A DNA stretch of 64,000 bases from Symsagittifera roscoffensis (taxonomy: Eukaryota > Xenacoelomorpha > Acoela > Convolutidae): assembly GCF_963678635.1 (NCBI RefSeq), contig NC_087067.1, forward strand, positions 17,747,018 to 17,811,017, given 5' to 3'. Position 1 is the first letter of the stretch. Each line of letters begins with the position of its first letter. Shown piece by piece: positions 33,295 to 42,977 of the stretch. The notes under the pieces were generated by a model. That model searched no databases and was not told where the DNA came from. It saw nothing but the letters and a program-made list of their open reading frames with translations. The translations under genes and the position numbers were made by a program.

Positions 33295-33762
33295 ATGTCA
33301 TTTAAAAACCTAGGAAATAAACAAACAATCGTTTTACACAATTGTGAAATAGATAACAAAAAATACGACCTTGTAATCACACCTCATACACAAACAGTTG
33401 GATACATTCGAACAAAACAACAAACACTAAAAAGAAAAATAATAACGAAACAAAGACAAATAACACGAAAAAGATTTTCAAAAAACCGAAACGCATTTTC
33501 AGAATCAGAAACCAACAGTTTAGACGAACTTTACAAACTAAAAGAATCAATAGATAAAAATTGCCCACTTCACGATCAATTATATTTTTCTGACTCAGAA
33601 ACAACTTCAAATTCATCAAAAAGAGGAAAAAGAAGAATAAAAAAGCAGTATAAACACAAACCAGTACATTTATACAATTGGAATCAACCAATTCGACACA
33701 TTGATAATTACATATTAACAGTCATCGAACGAAAAAATGAGCTCAACGCACACCCCAGGTGA
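33295..33762 (+). CDS. ORF1, small basic protein before gag
   Basis: 155 residues, not recognised. The middle is strongly basic (KRKIITKQRQITRKRFSKNR region, about residues 42-63). A Ser/Glu stretch and a second acidic-then-basic patch follow (SDSETTSNSSKRGKRRIKK, about 98-117). There is no signal peptide or membrane helix. The two basic clusters look like nuclear-localisation or RNA-binding segments (inference). The last 26 nt overlap the start of gag in another frame, so the two are probably made from the same mRNA. An RNA-binding regulator or a Gag-leader protein would both fit. Confidence 0.65.
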   Translation: MSFKNLGNKQTIVLHNCEIDNKKYDLVITPHTQTVGYIRTKQQTLKRKIITKQRQITRKRFSKNRNAFSESETNSLDELYKLKESIDKNCPLHDQLYFSDSETTSNSSKRGKRRIKKQYKHKPVHLYNWNQPIRHIDNYILTVIERKNELNAHPR

Positions 33763-36376
33763 AGAAACCCCAGATGATGATGAAATCTTTCCTTTTATAA
33801 TAGATGCAACCACTGATAGAGGACAGCATATATTTTGCAAAAATTTACTATTAAATTTATTTGAACCCGGAATCAGTCCATGTAAAACAGAGTTCCCAGA
33901 TGTAAAAATCAAAAGACAAATCATAGACCACTACTTAAAAGATATATGCAACATAACACAACAGTATGGAATCTACTCCATAGAATTCACCTCACCAAAC
34001 CATAATAATAGAAAATATACAATTCAAACAGACGATCTTGATTTAGAATTTTCAAAAGTTTTTTCAGAATATATAAAAAGCATCCAATATCATAACTCAC
34101 AAAGAGCAAACTCCATATTCACCAATGAAGTTTTCGCAATAATATATAGTTATATTTCGATATTAGAAAACGAAATCCCAATAACAAATGTCTCACCGAC
34201 AGAAACATCTAAACATTTAAGAGTACGACATGAAATCACACTACTCTCTAGTTATTTAAACATCATTAAAGAAAATTTCACGAAAGACGACGTTTCACAA
34301 CATACAAAACACGATCTACAAAAAATTTTGGCATGGTTCATAATAGATTATTTCTTACACAATATTGATTTAATTGCACAAGCAAGAAAAAATTTTAGAC
34401 CCCAAAACTCGAACGATGATACCGCTATCACAGAACAATCAGATTATGTTTGGGACCCCGAATGGTCTCATCCCGCATTTATAAGCTTCCCACAATCAAT
34501 CTCAAGTCAAGCAATAAGTACGATATCTTACATAAGAGATTATGTAAAAGTAATACCATTAACCATTGATGCAACACCATTAAACTATAATACATTTTTG
34601 CCCGATACACAAAATAATAGTTTAAACTCTACAGTTATACACAATGAAAACCTCAATGGAACTAGGAATCTTACTCAACAAGATATCCAGACACCATCAC
34701 ACTTCATAAATGAAGAAATTGTACACACAACAACTACACAACAAAGTATTTCACCAATACGCCCAAATTTAACAACACCAAGAAATACAAATCCTTCACA
34801 AACACAGGTAACCTTACAATCAACCGTTAAACCTTCGGTTGCCCCTAAATATTCACATATGGATTACCAAACATACAGACCCATGACAATACCATCAAAA
34901 ACACGCAAAACATTCACTAGAAACAACTTTACAGACCATAATTATAATTATACACATCCATCAAAAACATATAATCAACCACAAAGGAATTTTAACCAAT
35001 ATACAAGATCTCGAAATTGGGATAACCCAATGACCCAACCTAATTCAATAAATTTCCAAACAAATCCTCCACAGGATCACAGTGAAAATTACCCATTTTT
35101 TCAACAAAATAAAAATAAAAAACAGACATCTTATCAAATGGATTATTTATCCTCAGATGATGATTTCTTACAACCAGATATATTTGCACCAAATACTCAA
35201 GAATATCGTAGACAAGGAATACAGAGAACACGTACAAATCATAGAAATTTTTCTCCACAACCAATAGATGCACAACATCAACAACCAATTCAACAACAAA
35301 ATTTAATTAATACACAATCTTTTCAACCAATTCAACAACAAAATCCAATGACTGCACACTCGTATCAAGCATCACAAATGCAAAATGAAATACCACTCCC
35401 ATATTATCTCCAACAACATGAAATAACAAGAAACCAACTTTCAAATTTTTCTCAAATGCCAAATGCAGCAGAATCATTACAAATGACAATGAATCCATAC
35501 CTTATGGGTGGATCATCAATAACATCAAACAAACCTTTAATGGTTTTCACAGGAACAGACCCTGAATACTCTGTAGAAGATTATTTAAATGCAGTAACAG
35601 CAAACCTGATTTTAAATATTGGACCTGAACCCATTAATACGCCACTACATCAAAACTGGATACATCGACGCACAGCGTTAATACAAACAACCTTAGATGG
35701 CGCAGCCCAAAAATGGTTTTCAGTACTACCTCTAGAAATAAAATCAAACTGGAAAAGGTTTACACAGGAATTTTCAAAAATGTTTGACTCCGAAAGAAAC
35801 AAACAACAACAAAGAGTTTTATGTAATGAAATTCGCAGATTACCAAACGAAACCATCAAGCAAATAGCAGTACGAATCGAAACACTAGTTCGAAAAGCAT
35901 ATTCATTAAATACACATGACTATAAAAACACAAAGATGACAGAAATCTTAATGATGACCTTAACACCACAATTAAGGAAAATAGCAATAAAAAAGAGAGC
36001 ATCCCATCCTTCTTCAATTCGAGAACCCGATTTAGATTTTCGAAAACTAGTAGACAAATTAGAACAAGCAGAAATCACGATGAAACTAGAAGAAACGGAA
36101 AATCTGAAATTACAATACGTTAACAGAATTGAAACGACTCCCACTAATATTAATAATATACAGGAATCAGAGACAGACCTCGTTGAAAAAATCACTGAAA
36201 TACTCAATATTTATGAAAAGAACCCAAACTTCAAAGGCAAACCATCTTTCAAAAAATGGTGTAATTATTGCCGACGATACGGACATAGTATTTCCGAATG
36301 TAGACAAAAACAGCAAGACAATCAAAATAAACCTCAAAAATATAAAGAACCAAATAAATCATTCTATCATACATGA
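33737..36376 (+). CDS. gag: Gag polyprotein with one zinc knuckle
   Basis: 879 residues. The N-terminal half is a folded-looking matrix-like region (to about 250). A long Asn/Gln/Pro/Thr-rich linker follows (about 290-590). The next part, from about 595 to 780, has the features of a retrotransposon capsid: a YLNAVTANL block, then AAQKWFSVLP, then the FTQEFSKMF region and a helical C-part. A CCHC knuckle C842-x2-C845-x4-H850-x4-C855 lies near the C-terminus and would bind RNA. At 879 residues it is much longer than a usual gypsy Gag. The stop TGA overlaps the pol ATG (ATGA, 36373-36376). It assembles the element's particles in the cytoplasm by family knowledge. Confidence 0.9.
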   Translation: MSSTHTPGEETPDDDEIFPFIIDATTDRGQHIFCKNLLLNLFEPGISPCKTEFPDVKIKRQIIDHYLKDICNITQQYGIYSIEFTSPNHNNRKYTIQTDDLDLEFSKVFSEYIKSIQYHNSQRANSIFTNEVFAIIYSYISILENEIPITNVSPTETSKHLRVRHEITLLSSYLNIIKENFTKDDVSQHTKHDLQKILAWFIIDYFLHNIDLIAQARKNFRPQNSNDDTAITEQSDYVWDPEWSHPAFISFPQSISSQAISTISYIRDYVKVIPLTIDATPLNYNTFLPDTQNNSLNSTVIHNENLNGTRNLTQQDIQTPSHFINEEIVHTTTTQQSISPIRPNLTTPRNTNPSQTQVTLQSTVKPSVAPKYSHMDYQTYRPMTIPSKTRKTFTRNNFTDHNYNYTHPSKTYNQPQRNFNQYTRSRNWDNPMTQPNSINFQTNPPQDHSENYPFFQQNKNKKQTSYQMDYLSSDDDFLQPDIFAPNTQEYRRQGIQRTRTNHRNFSPQPIDAQHQQPIQQQNLINTQSFQPIQQQNPMTAHSYQASQMQNEIPLPYYLQQHEITRNQLSNFSQMPNAAESLQMTMNPYLMGGSSITSNKPLMVFTGTDPEYSVEDYLNAVTANLILNIGPEPINTPLHQNWIHRRTALIQTTLDGAAQKWFSVLPLEIKSNWKRFTQEFSKMFDSERNKQQQRVLCNEIRRLPNETIKQIAVRIETLVRKAYSLNTHDYKNTKMTEILMMTLTPQLRKIAIKKRASHPSSIREPDLDFRKLVDKLEQAEITMKLEETENLKLQYVNRIETTPTNINNIQESETDLVEKITEILNIYEKNPNFKGKPSFKKWCNYCRRYGHSISECRQKQQDNQNKPQKYKEPNKSFYHT

Positions 36377-39300
36377 AAAAAGATCAAAATCTACCGAACA
36401 AAACAGTCCACAGCAACAACAGTTCAGGAAAACCACTCCCGAACAACACAAATTATACAAGAAATCAATCACCATATAACTCAAGTTATAGAGGAAGATC
36501 GCCAGAACGAAGAAATACACAAAATTCATCACAAAATCACTACAATAGACCAAACAGTAGAAGTAACTACTCCAGATCAAATTCAAATACACAACGATTT
36601 GTTTCTAGATCTAATTCCCAATCAAGAAATAACTACTACCCAAACAACCAATCACGAAATTCATCATACAATAGGAATAGAAACTACTCCTATAATCGAA
36701 ATAGAAGTTATTCAAACAACCGAAACCAGAATTACCCGAACAGTCAATCAAGGAATAACTCATATAATAGATCGAACTATAACAGACCAAACAATAATTA
36801 CCAAAACAGATCGCGAAATAATTCACAAAATCGACACTCAAGTTATAATAATCGTTATAGAAATTATTCCCAATCACCACACCGGAATAATAATAACTAT
36901 AATAATTCTAATAATCGCCACAGAAGTAGTACACCTAAACATCAAAGACAAATCAATCAAGTACAATCTAATCCAGAAACAACATCAGACCCTCCAGGTA
37001 TTGATGACACAGTAACTGATACGTTACAACTCAATCAAATAAACTGTACATCATCAGATTCAGAAAGTGATACTGAAAACACTCTTTCTATCAATATGAT
37101 AAAAGTCGAAAATGACTATGAATCTGTCATATATGAACAACCCTTTTCATCACACATATATGAAAATCAATCAGAATTTCTTCAAAATTATTACACTACA
37201 CCCATAAATTCCACACCAACGACACAAGAAACAAATGAGATTAACACTACAAATCAAACCAATAAAAATACCAAAACAAAATGCTTGAATACAAACCACA
37301 TTTATCAAAATATACAAAAAGAACAACCCAAAGAAAAAATTTGGACAATACCATTTCTCTTAGAAAGCCCAAGAAATAAAGAATTTCAATCACCAGACCT
37401 TGAAATAGATTTTTTAATTGATTCAGGAGCAGAATCAAACATAATAAACATCCCCACATGGAATGAAATAAAAACTTTACACCCAAAGCTAACACCTCTT
37501 GAAACCTCCAGTAAGTTAGCAACAGCACAAGGATCAACATTGATAAACTACGGAAAAATCCAATTATTTCTCCTCCCCACCAGAACAATGGAACAAAGCA
37601 AAATTTTAAATAAGCCATTTAAACAAATATTCCATATCACTGACATTAAATATAATATCATTGGAATACCATTTATTTCGAAGTATATACCAACAATTAA
37701 CATACTAAATAGTAAAATATTAATCAAAGATAAATATACAAAAACAAAAGAAACATCCTTAACATTTTTTCAAAGATTAAATAAACAACCACCATTCTTT
37801 TCAAAATTCTACCCGATATTTAACCAACAAAGAAAACACTTGAAACCACTATCAGTAAATATCTATAATTTTTCAATCAAACAAGTTCACCAATATGATA
37901 AAGAACAAAACAAACAAAAATTTTATATGTCAGAATTTGAATTCAAACCTATTCACAAATTTTTCAAAATCACAATATCATCCATAAAATATTTGAAAAA
38001 TTCGAATTCAGATATCATTTCCTTACATGTCTATAACAACACACCTTACCAAGTAACATTACCTTTAGGACTTTTAGGATATTGCGAAACCAACGCTACA
38101 ATATCACCAATACACGAAAAAGCCTATCGCGTAAATAATATACTCCAATTACTAGATATTTGCCAATCTACAATTCTTAATGAAGAATTATCTATAAATA
38201 ATATAATAAGTAACGAAAACAGAAATACGGATTATTTCACAAAAACTCCATATTTCAAACCTACATTCAACATAAGTAACTACACAGAGGACCAACAAAA
38301 ATTTTTAACAATGTTTAATTTCCAACATTCACAAATAACACAAGACGAATTCGAAAAATTAGCCAAACAGCTAATTAAATATTCATCAGTCTATGCAACA
38401 TCAAAATTCGATGTTGGAAAAATCAGTTCATCACTACATCTCCCGTTAAAACCAGACGCAGTTTTCAAAAAACAGAGAGCAAGTAAAGTACCAATTCACT
38501 TACATGATAAAGTGAACAGATTACTCGATATTTTAGAACAATACAACATTATATCACCAGTTAACAAAGAAGAACAACCAAAAGGCAACACATTTATCAA
38601 CCCCGTTATCATTCTAGCTAAAGGAGAATCATTAAAAATCGTTCTCGACGCTAGATACCTCAATTCACTTATAGATGAATCAAAATGTAATTGGCCCATT
38701 GAACCAATACAAGTTATTTTAACAAAAATAAACGGCAAATACTTTACAACCGCCGATATGAATAGTGCATACAATCAAATGCCACTAGATGAACAATCAC
38801 GACGTTTAACACAATTTGTTATCGGAAACCAACAATATGAATTCAACCGCTTATTCTATGGAATATCCATAGGACCAGCAGCATTTTCAGCTTTTATGAG
38901 CAAAATTTTTAGACCACTAATACTCAAGAAAAACACAATCACCTATTTAGACGATGTTTTTATGCAATCACAAACAAAAGACGAGATGTTCAATGTTTTA
39001 GAAAAATATCACCAAATACTTCAGAACGAAAATCTGAAGGCCGCCCCCGATAAATCACACTTCTTTTTGACAAGAGTTAAATTCTTAGGACATAATATAG
39101 AAAGAAAAACAATCACTCCATTGAAATCACGCATTGACGCTATTCAAAAACTTCAACCACCAACAAATAAAAAGAAAATCCAAGAATTTCTTGGAATGTT
39201 AAACTTTTTAAGTAAATATGTTTATAAAATGCAATTATATCTACGACCATTTTATAACATCCTTAGACAACAAAATAATTTTGAATGGAACACAGAACAT

Positions 39301-41958
39301 CAAACACGATTTGAAGAAATAAAGAAACTTTTAACTGAACAAATTTCAAACACAATTCCAGATTCAAATCAACCATTTTATGCAATGTGCGATGCTTCGA
39401 ACTTTGGCATCGGTGCAGCACTATTACAATCACATAATGGTACAAATAAAATGAACCTCATATCAGCAAATTCTCGATTATTCACTCAAGCAGAGCTACG
39501 ACTCTCAACTCTAATGAGAGAATGTACAGCCATAATATATACACTGACAGAATATGAATTTCTGATACTTGGATCAAAACATCCAACAGTTCTATTCACA
39601 GACCATAAACCAATCATCTTTCTCTTTACACAAAAATCTAACCCAAACCACCGAGTTTACAGATTTCAACTAATTCTAATGAAATTCCCAAACTTACATA
39701 TAGTTTGGACTGCAGGAAAAAATCTTGCATTACCAGACACCTTAAGTCGAAATACACCACCTGAATTACTTACACGAAAAACAACAGTTGAAATACCCAA
39801 AAACATAAAATTCTACCTTGCAGAAAACGAAACATCACCCCGATTGGAATGCAAATATGCAGTAAAAACTGATATTGAACAATCACAAATAAATAGTTTA
39901 CAACATTTCCCACTTTATTTAGATTGTCAAAATAATCATTATGAAGTTGATTTACTGGGAACATCAACTTTCAAACCAATCCCATATTCTCAATGGATAA
40001 AAAATAACACCCAACAAAAACGAACAAAACAACACCCGCCTAAAAAAGACCATTTTCCACTAATTGAAAAAGAAGATTTAACTGATAAAATAAATTTATC
40101 AGGACCACAAACAAATGATTCAAAATACACAATAAATCAAGTTTTTGACCTCCACGACCCACTTGATACAATACCCTTATCTAAATTCGAAATTGAAAAC
40201 ATTTTTCTCCCTCCAACAGAAACGATTACAATTTCAACACTGAAACAATATCAAAATCTTGACCCGATAATTAGACAACTAAAATCATGGCACAAATATA
40301 AAACTAAACCTGTCAAGGCAGATTCAACCATTCTAGGAAACAAAACACTCCTCCGATACTTTCGCAAATTTAACAACACAACAATTAACGAAAATACAGA
40401 CCTTTTAGAGTATAATCTGAATGAATCTACAGTTCCCTGTCTCCCTTTAAGTATGATTCTTATAGCTTTTAATATTTCACATACACAAAATATTAAAGGA
40501 CACTCTGGATCAGAGAAAACATATTCAAATTTTATACAAAACTTTTATTTCCCAAATGCACCAATTTGGATAAAAGTACTATGCAATGACTGTATAGTAT
40601 GTCAACTAAATAAACCTTACCCAAATCAAAAACAAATAGCACAAAAACAAGATTTTAAAGGACAAAGTTTGTACTTTAATCATCGTATCTCATTTGATAC
40701 TAAAGGACCAATTTCACCCTCATCAGAAAGAAACTCCTACATTATGGTAATTGTTGACGCATTTACACATTATGTAGCACTTAACCCAGTACCACATTGT
40801 AACGCTTATTACGCTTACACAACACTCTATGAACACTGGATAGCAAAATTCGGACTACCAGAAATTTTAGTTACAGACAACGGTACAGAATTCATAAATA
40901 ATGAAATTATCACACTATGTCATTTATATAACATTAAACACAAACCACGTACATCTCATGCACCTTGGACAAACGGCTTAGTCGAAGGTATGAACCGTTC
41001 ATTACAAGAATATCTTAGATGTATCATCAACGGAAATGATACAAAATATACCGAATGGTCAGCAGATGTAAAATTATTTCCCTTAGCATATAATTCACAA
41101 ATAACGACAACTTTAGGAATGTCACCATACGAAATGGTTTTTAACCAAAAGCCACGCAAACCAATAATGTTTACAGCAAATTCTCATAAAAACGCACAAG
41201 GTTATTGTCAACCAAATAAAGACTCAATTTGTTATAACCTACCTTTACATACACACGATGAAGATCATTTTCATCACCCACAAATTCTTAAACTAGCCTC
41301 CGGTACACACACCGAATGGATTCTAAATAGAGATAAAAAACACAATGAAATTTATCAAAAAATAACAAAAAAGTTATTACAAAGACAAAACATTAATGAA
41401 CAAATCAATTCACGTTTTACACCAGCCTCCGAATTAAAAATTGGAACATTTGTTTTAATACCTAATTTTAATACACAAAAAGGAATTTCTAAAAAATTAC
41501 AACCCCTTCGAAAAGGACCATACCAAATAATTGCAAAACCCACTGATGTCACATATAAAATTACCGACTCAAACAAAAAAGAAATCGTTCAACATCGAAA
41601 CAACCTATTACCTTATTACCCAAAAGAATACGCACTCCGCGAATTAACTCAATTATATTCTTTCACAGGATTAAAAATCATTCAAAATGAACCACATCTG
41701 AAAAACACAGAACAAAATGATAACCCCACCGAAAATCAAAACACAAAACCAATCGCCACCAAAAACAATACACAAAACCATAAAGAATCCCCAAAACAAA
41801 GAAAAAATAGAAAAATGACCGAACAAATAATACCCCAAGAACAAATCGACAAATCAGAAAATAGAAAAACAACAAGACTCCGAAATCAACCACGTAAAAA
41901 CTATAAAATATTCATCCCCCAATCTAAAATTTTAAAGAAAGTAGAATTTCAAAAGTAA
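36373..41958 (+). CDS. pol: Pol: protease, RT, RNase H, integrase (Ty3/gypsy type)
   Basis: 1861 residues with its own ATG in the ATGA overlap with gag. Residues about 10-200 are extremely rich in Ser, Arg, Asn and Tyr (NRSYSNNRNQNY-like), a basic disordered region not typical of Pol. The aspartic protease site is D350-S-G-A. RT has TAD795MNSAY and the YLDD box at 858-861. RNase H has D1007 (MCDAS) and D1077 (FTDHKP). Integrase has a zinc domain (H1370, H1377, C1407, C1410) and a catalytic triad D1442, D1502, E1538, with exactly 35 residues between the last two. A GPY/F module starts at G1715. The C-tail is basic. All catalytic residues are present and the frame is intact. It copies the RNA genome and inserts the DNA in the nucleus. 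Confidence 0.95.
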   Translation: MKKDQNLPNKTVHSNNSSGKPLPNNTNYTRNQSPYNSSYRGRSPERRNTQNSSQNHYNRPNSRSNYSRSNSNTQRFVSRSNSQSRNNYYPNNQSRNSSYNRNRNYSYNRNRSYSNNRNQNYPNSQSRNNSYNRSNYNRPNNNYQNRSRNNSQNRHSSYNNRYRNYSQSPHRNNNNYNNSNNRHRSSTPKHQRQINQVQSNPETTSDPPGIDDTVTDTLQLNQINCTSSDSESDTENTLSINMIKVENDYESVIYEQPFSSHIYENQSEFLQNYYTTPINSTPTTQETNEINTTNQTNKNTKTKCLNTNHIYQNIQKEQPKEKIWTIPFLLESPRNKEFQSPDLEIDFLIDSGAESNIINIPTWNEIKTLHPKLTPLETSSKLATAQGSTLINYGKIQLFLLPTRTMEQSKILNKPFKQIFHITDIKYNIIGIPFISKYIPTINILNSKILIKDKYTKTKETSLTFFQRLNKQPPFFSKFYPIFNQQRKHLKPLSVNIYNFSIKQVHQYDKEQNKQKFYMSEFEFKPIHKFFKITISSIKYLKNSNSDIISLHVYNNTPYQVTLPLGLLGYCETNATISPIHEKAYRVNNILQLLDICQSTILNEELSINNIISNENRNTDYFTKTPYFKPTFNISNYTEDQQKFLTMFNFQHSQITQDEFEKLAKQLIKYSSVYATSKFDVGKISSSLHLPLKPDAVFKKQRASKVPIHLHDKVNRLLDILEQYNIISPVNKEEQPKGNTFINPVIILAKGESLKIVLDARYLNSLIDESKCNWPIEPIQVILTKINGKYFTTADMNSAYNQMPLDEQSRRLTQFVIGNQQYEFNRLFYGISIGPAAFSAFMSKIFRPLILKKNTITYLDDVFMQSQTKDEMFNVLEKYHQILQNENLKAAPDKSHFFLTRVKFLGHNIERKTITPLKSRIDAIQKLQPPTNKKKIQEFLGMLNFLSKYVYKMQLYLRPFYNILRQQNNFEWNTEHQTRFEEIKKLLTEQISNTIPDSNQPFYAMCDASNFGIGAALLQSHNGTNKMNLISANSRLFTQAELRLSTLMRECTAIIYTLTEYEFLILGSKHPTVLFTDHKPIIFLFTQKSNPNHRVYRFQLILMKFPNLHIVWTAGKNLALPDTLSRNTPPELLTRKTTVEIPKNIKFYLAENETSPRLECKYAVKTDIEQSQINSLQHFPLYLDCQNNHYEVDLLGTSTFKPIPYSQWIKNNTQQKRTKQHPPKKDHFPLIEKEDLTDKINLSGPQTNDSKYTINQVFDLHDPLDTIPLSKFEIENIFLPPTETITISTLKQYQNLDPIIRQLKSWHKYKTKPVKADSTILGNKTLLRYFRKFNNTTINENTDLLEYNLNESTVPCLPLSMILIAFNISHTQNIKGHSGSEKTYSNFIQNFYFPNAPIWIKVLCNDCIVCQLNKPYPNQKQIAQKQDFKGQSLYFNHRISFDTKGPISPSSERNSYIMVIVDAFTHYVALNPVPHCNAYYAYTTLYEHWIAKFGLPEILVTDNGTEFINNEIITLCHLYNIKHKPRTSHAPWTNGLVEGMNRSLQEYLRCIINGNDTKYTEWSADVKLFPLAYNSQITTTLGMSPYEMVFNQKPRKPIMFTANSHKNAQGYCQPNKDSICYNLPLHTHDEDHFHHPQILKLASGTHTEWILNRDKKHNEIYQKITKKLLQRQNINEQINSRFTPASELKIGTFVLIPNFNTQKGISKKLQPLRKGPYQIIAKPTDVTYKITDSNKKEIVQHRNNLLPYYPKEYALRELTQLYSFTGLKIIQNEPHLKNTEQNDNPTENQNTKPIATKNNTQNHKESPKQRKNRKMTEQIIPQEQIDKSENRKTTRLRNQPRKNYKIFIPQSKILKKVEFQK

Positions 41959-42427
41959 TTTTAACATTTGCTTCACAATCTTGAAACCTCCGAAACATTT
42001 TTCATTTACATTTTTCAAAATAACATGCTGACAAATACGTAATAATTCTAGTTCAAAATAGACCAATAGGATTCATCCAATCCGTCACTTTCTCTAACTC
42101 AAACTAAGACCAATTAGACGAATCATATAGAACTCCAGGCACATCTATAACTTTAACTTTACGACCTCCAGGTCAAAAATAAGCAAACCACTCCAACTTG
42201 ACAACTAAAATAAATATCACCATAATACCGTACCCCTCCCTTATCTAATAACCCAAAGATCAACAATATTTCCCCAACTCAGACCACGAATACCCCCAAA
42301 GCAAATTTGTTAACTTAGCCTAAAGTAACAAAATGAACATTTTAATTAGCCTAAAGTATAAAAATCTCACCATACCCCGGATCATTTGACAAACAAAAAT
42401 AAAGAAAAAGACGACCTCCCAGTCACC
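41959..42427 (+). other. Pol/accessory spacer
   Basis: 469 bp without a clear ORF. A 13-bp phrase (TTAGCCTAAAGTA) occurs twice near 42316 and 42348. Possible splice acceptors are CCCCAACTCAG (about 42282) and CGACCTCCCAG, which lies only 5 nt before the next ATG (42428). That position fits a spliced mRNA for the downstream ORF block. Confidence 0.45.
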
Positions 42428-42556
42428 ATGAAAATTGCCCCCAACAATTTTTTTACAAAACTCAACCCACTTGTCAAAAAACTAATAAATAATCCGACCA
42501 CACTAGAAAATCGCCTCAAACAGCAAAAAATATTCGACCAAGAGATCATTTCTTAA
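42428..42556 (+). CDS. Small ORF a (42 aa)
   Basis: 42 codons with a good start context (CACCATGA). The product is hydrophilic, slightly basic and Asn/Lys-rich, and is not recognised. Its TAA is followed without any spacer by the ATG of the next ORF (TAAATG). I call it because of this exact abutment and because it begins the compact 3' gene block. Confidence 0.5.
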   Translation: MKIAPNNFFTKLNPLVKKLINNPTTLENRLKQQKIFDQEIIS

Positions 42557-42787
42557 ATGCTCTTCTCTCAATCAGTTACTCAAATACTCATAAATCTTAA
42601 ACATTTTTTTACAATACTTGAAACCTTTATAATATTTCTTTTTGATATACTTGAATCTTTTCTAATAATCCTAATCATTTTTTGTAACATTTTTTTAATT
42701 TTCTACACTATACTCGAACTATTCCTCCAACTTTCCAAAACCCTTGATTACATCCACAGGTACGAGTCATATAACTTGTCTAAATGA
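42557..42787 (+). CDS. Small hydrophobic ORF b (76 aa)
   Basis: 76 residues, dominated by Ile, Leu and Phe from about residue 8 to 60, enough for one long or two membrane helices, with a short charged C-tail. It is not recognised. It starts directly after ORF a, and its TGA overlaps the ATG of ORF c (ATGA, 42784-42787). Small viral membrane proteins often look like this, but function is unknown. Confidence 0.55.
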   Translation: MLFSQSVTQILINLKHFFTILETFIIFLFDILESFLIILIIFCNIFLIFYTILELFLQLSKTLDYIHRYESYNLSK

Positions 42788-42972
42788 TACGAACAATTTT
42801 CAGTAGAACCGATATTTTTTTATTGTTTGTAATTTTCATAACATTTTTATCATCCCTCATTTTGACAATATGTAAATGTATAAAGAAAGCAATCTTCACA
42901 TTTGCCCTAGCAACAATCCTTCTAATTCTTTTTTTGGAAGAATACTATAATAAACATAAACCTTCCCACTAA
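42784..42972 (+). CDS. Small hydrophobic ORF c (62 aa)
   Basis: 62 residues with two hydrophobic segments (about 11-29 and 37-52) separated by a short Cys/Lys turn (CKCIKK). The tail is charged (EEYYNKHKPSH). It is not recognised and starts in the ATGA overlap with ORF b. A hairpin membrane protein is the simplest reading. Confidence 0.55.
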   Translation: MIRTIFSRTDIFLLFVIFITFLSSLILTICKCIKKAIFTFALATILLILFLEEYYNKHKPSH

Positions 42973-42977
42973 AGTAA

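Noticed and set aside
36599-37015. 138-codon + frame overlapping the start of pol
   Set aside because: Ile/Thr-rich shadow of the Ser/Arg/Asn/Tyr-rich pol region in another frame.
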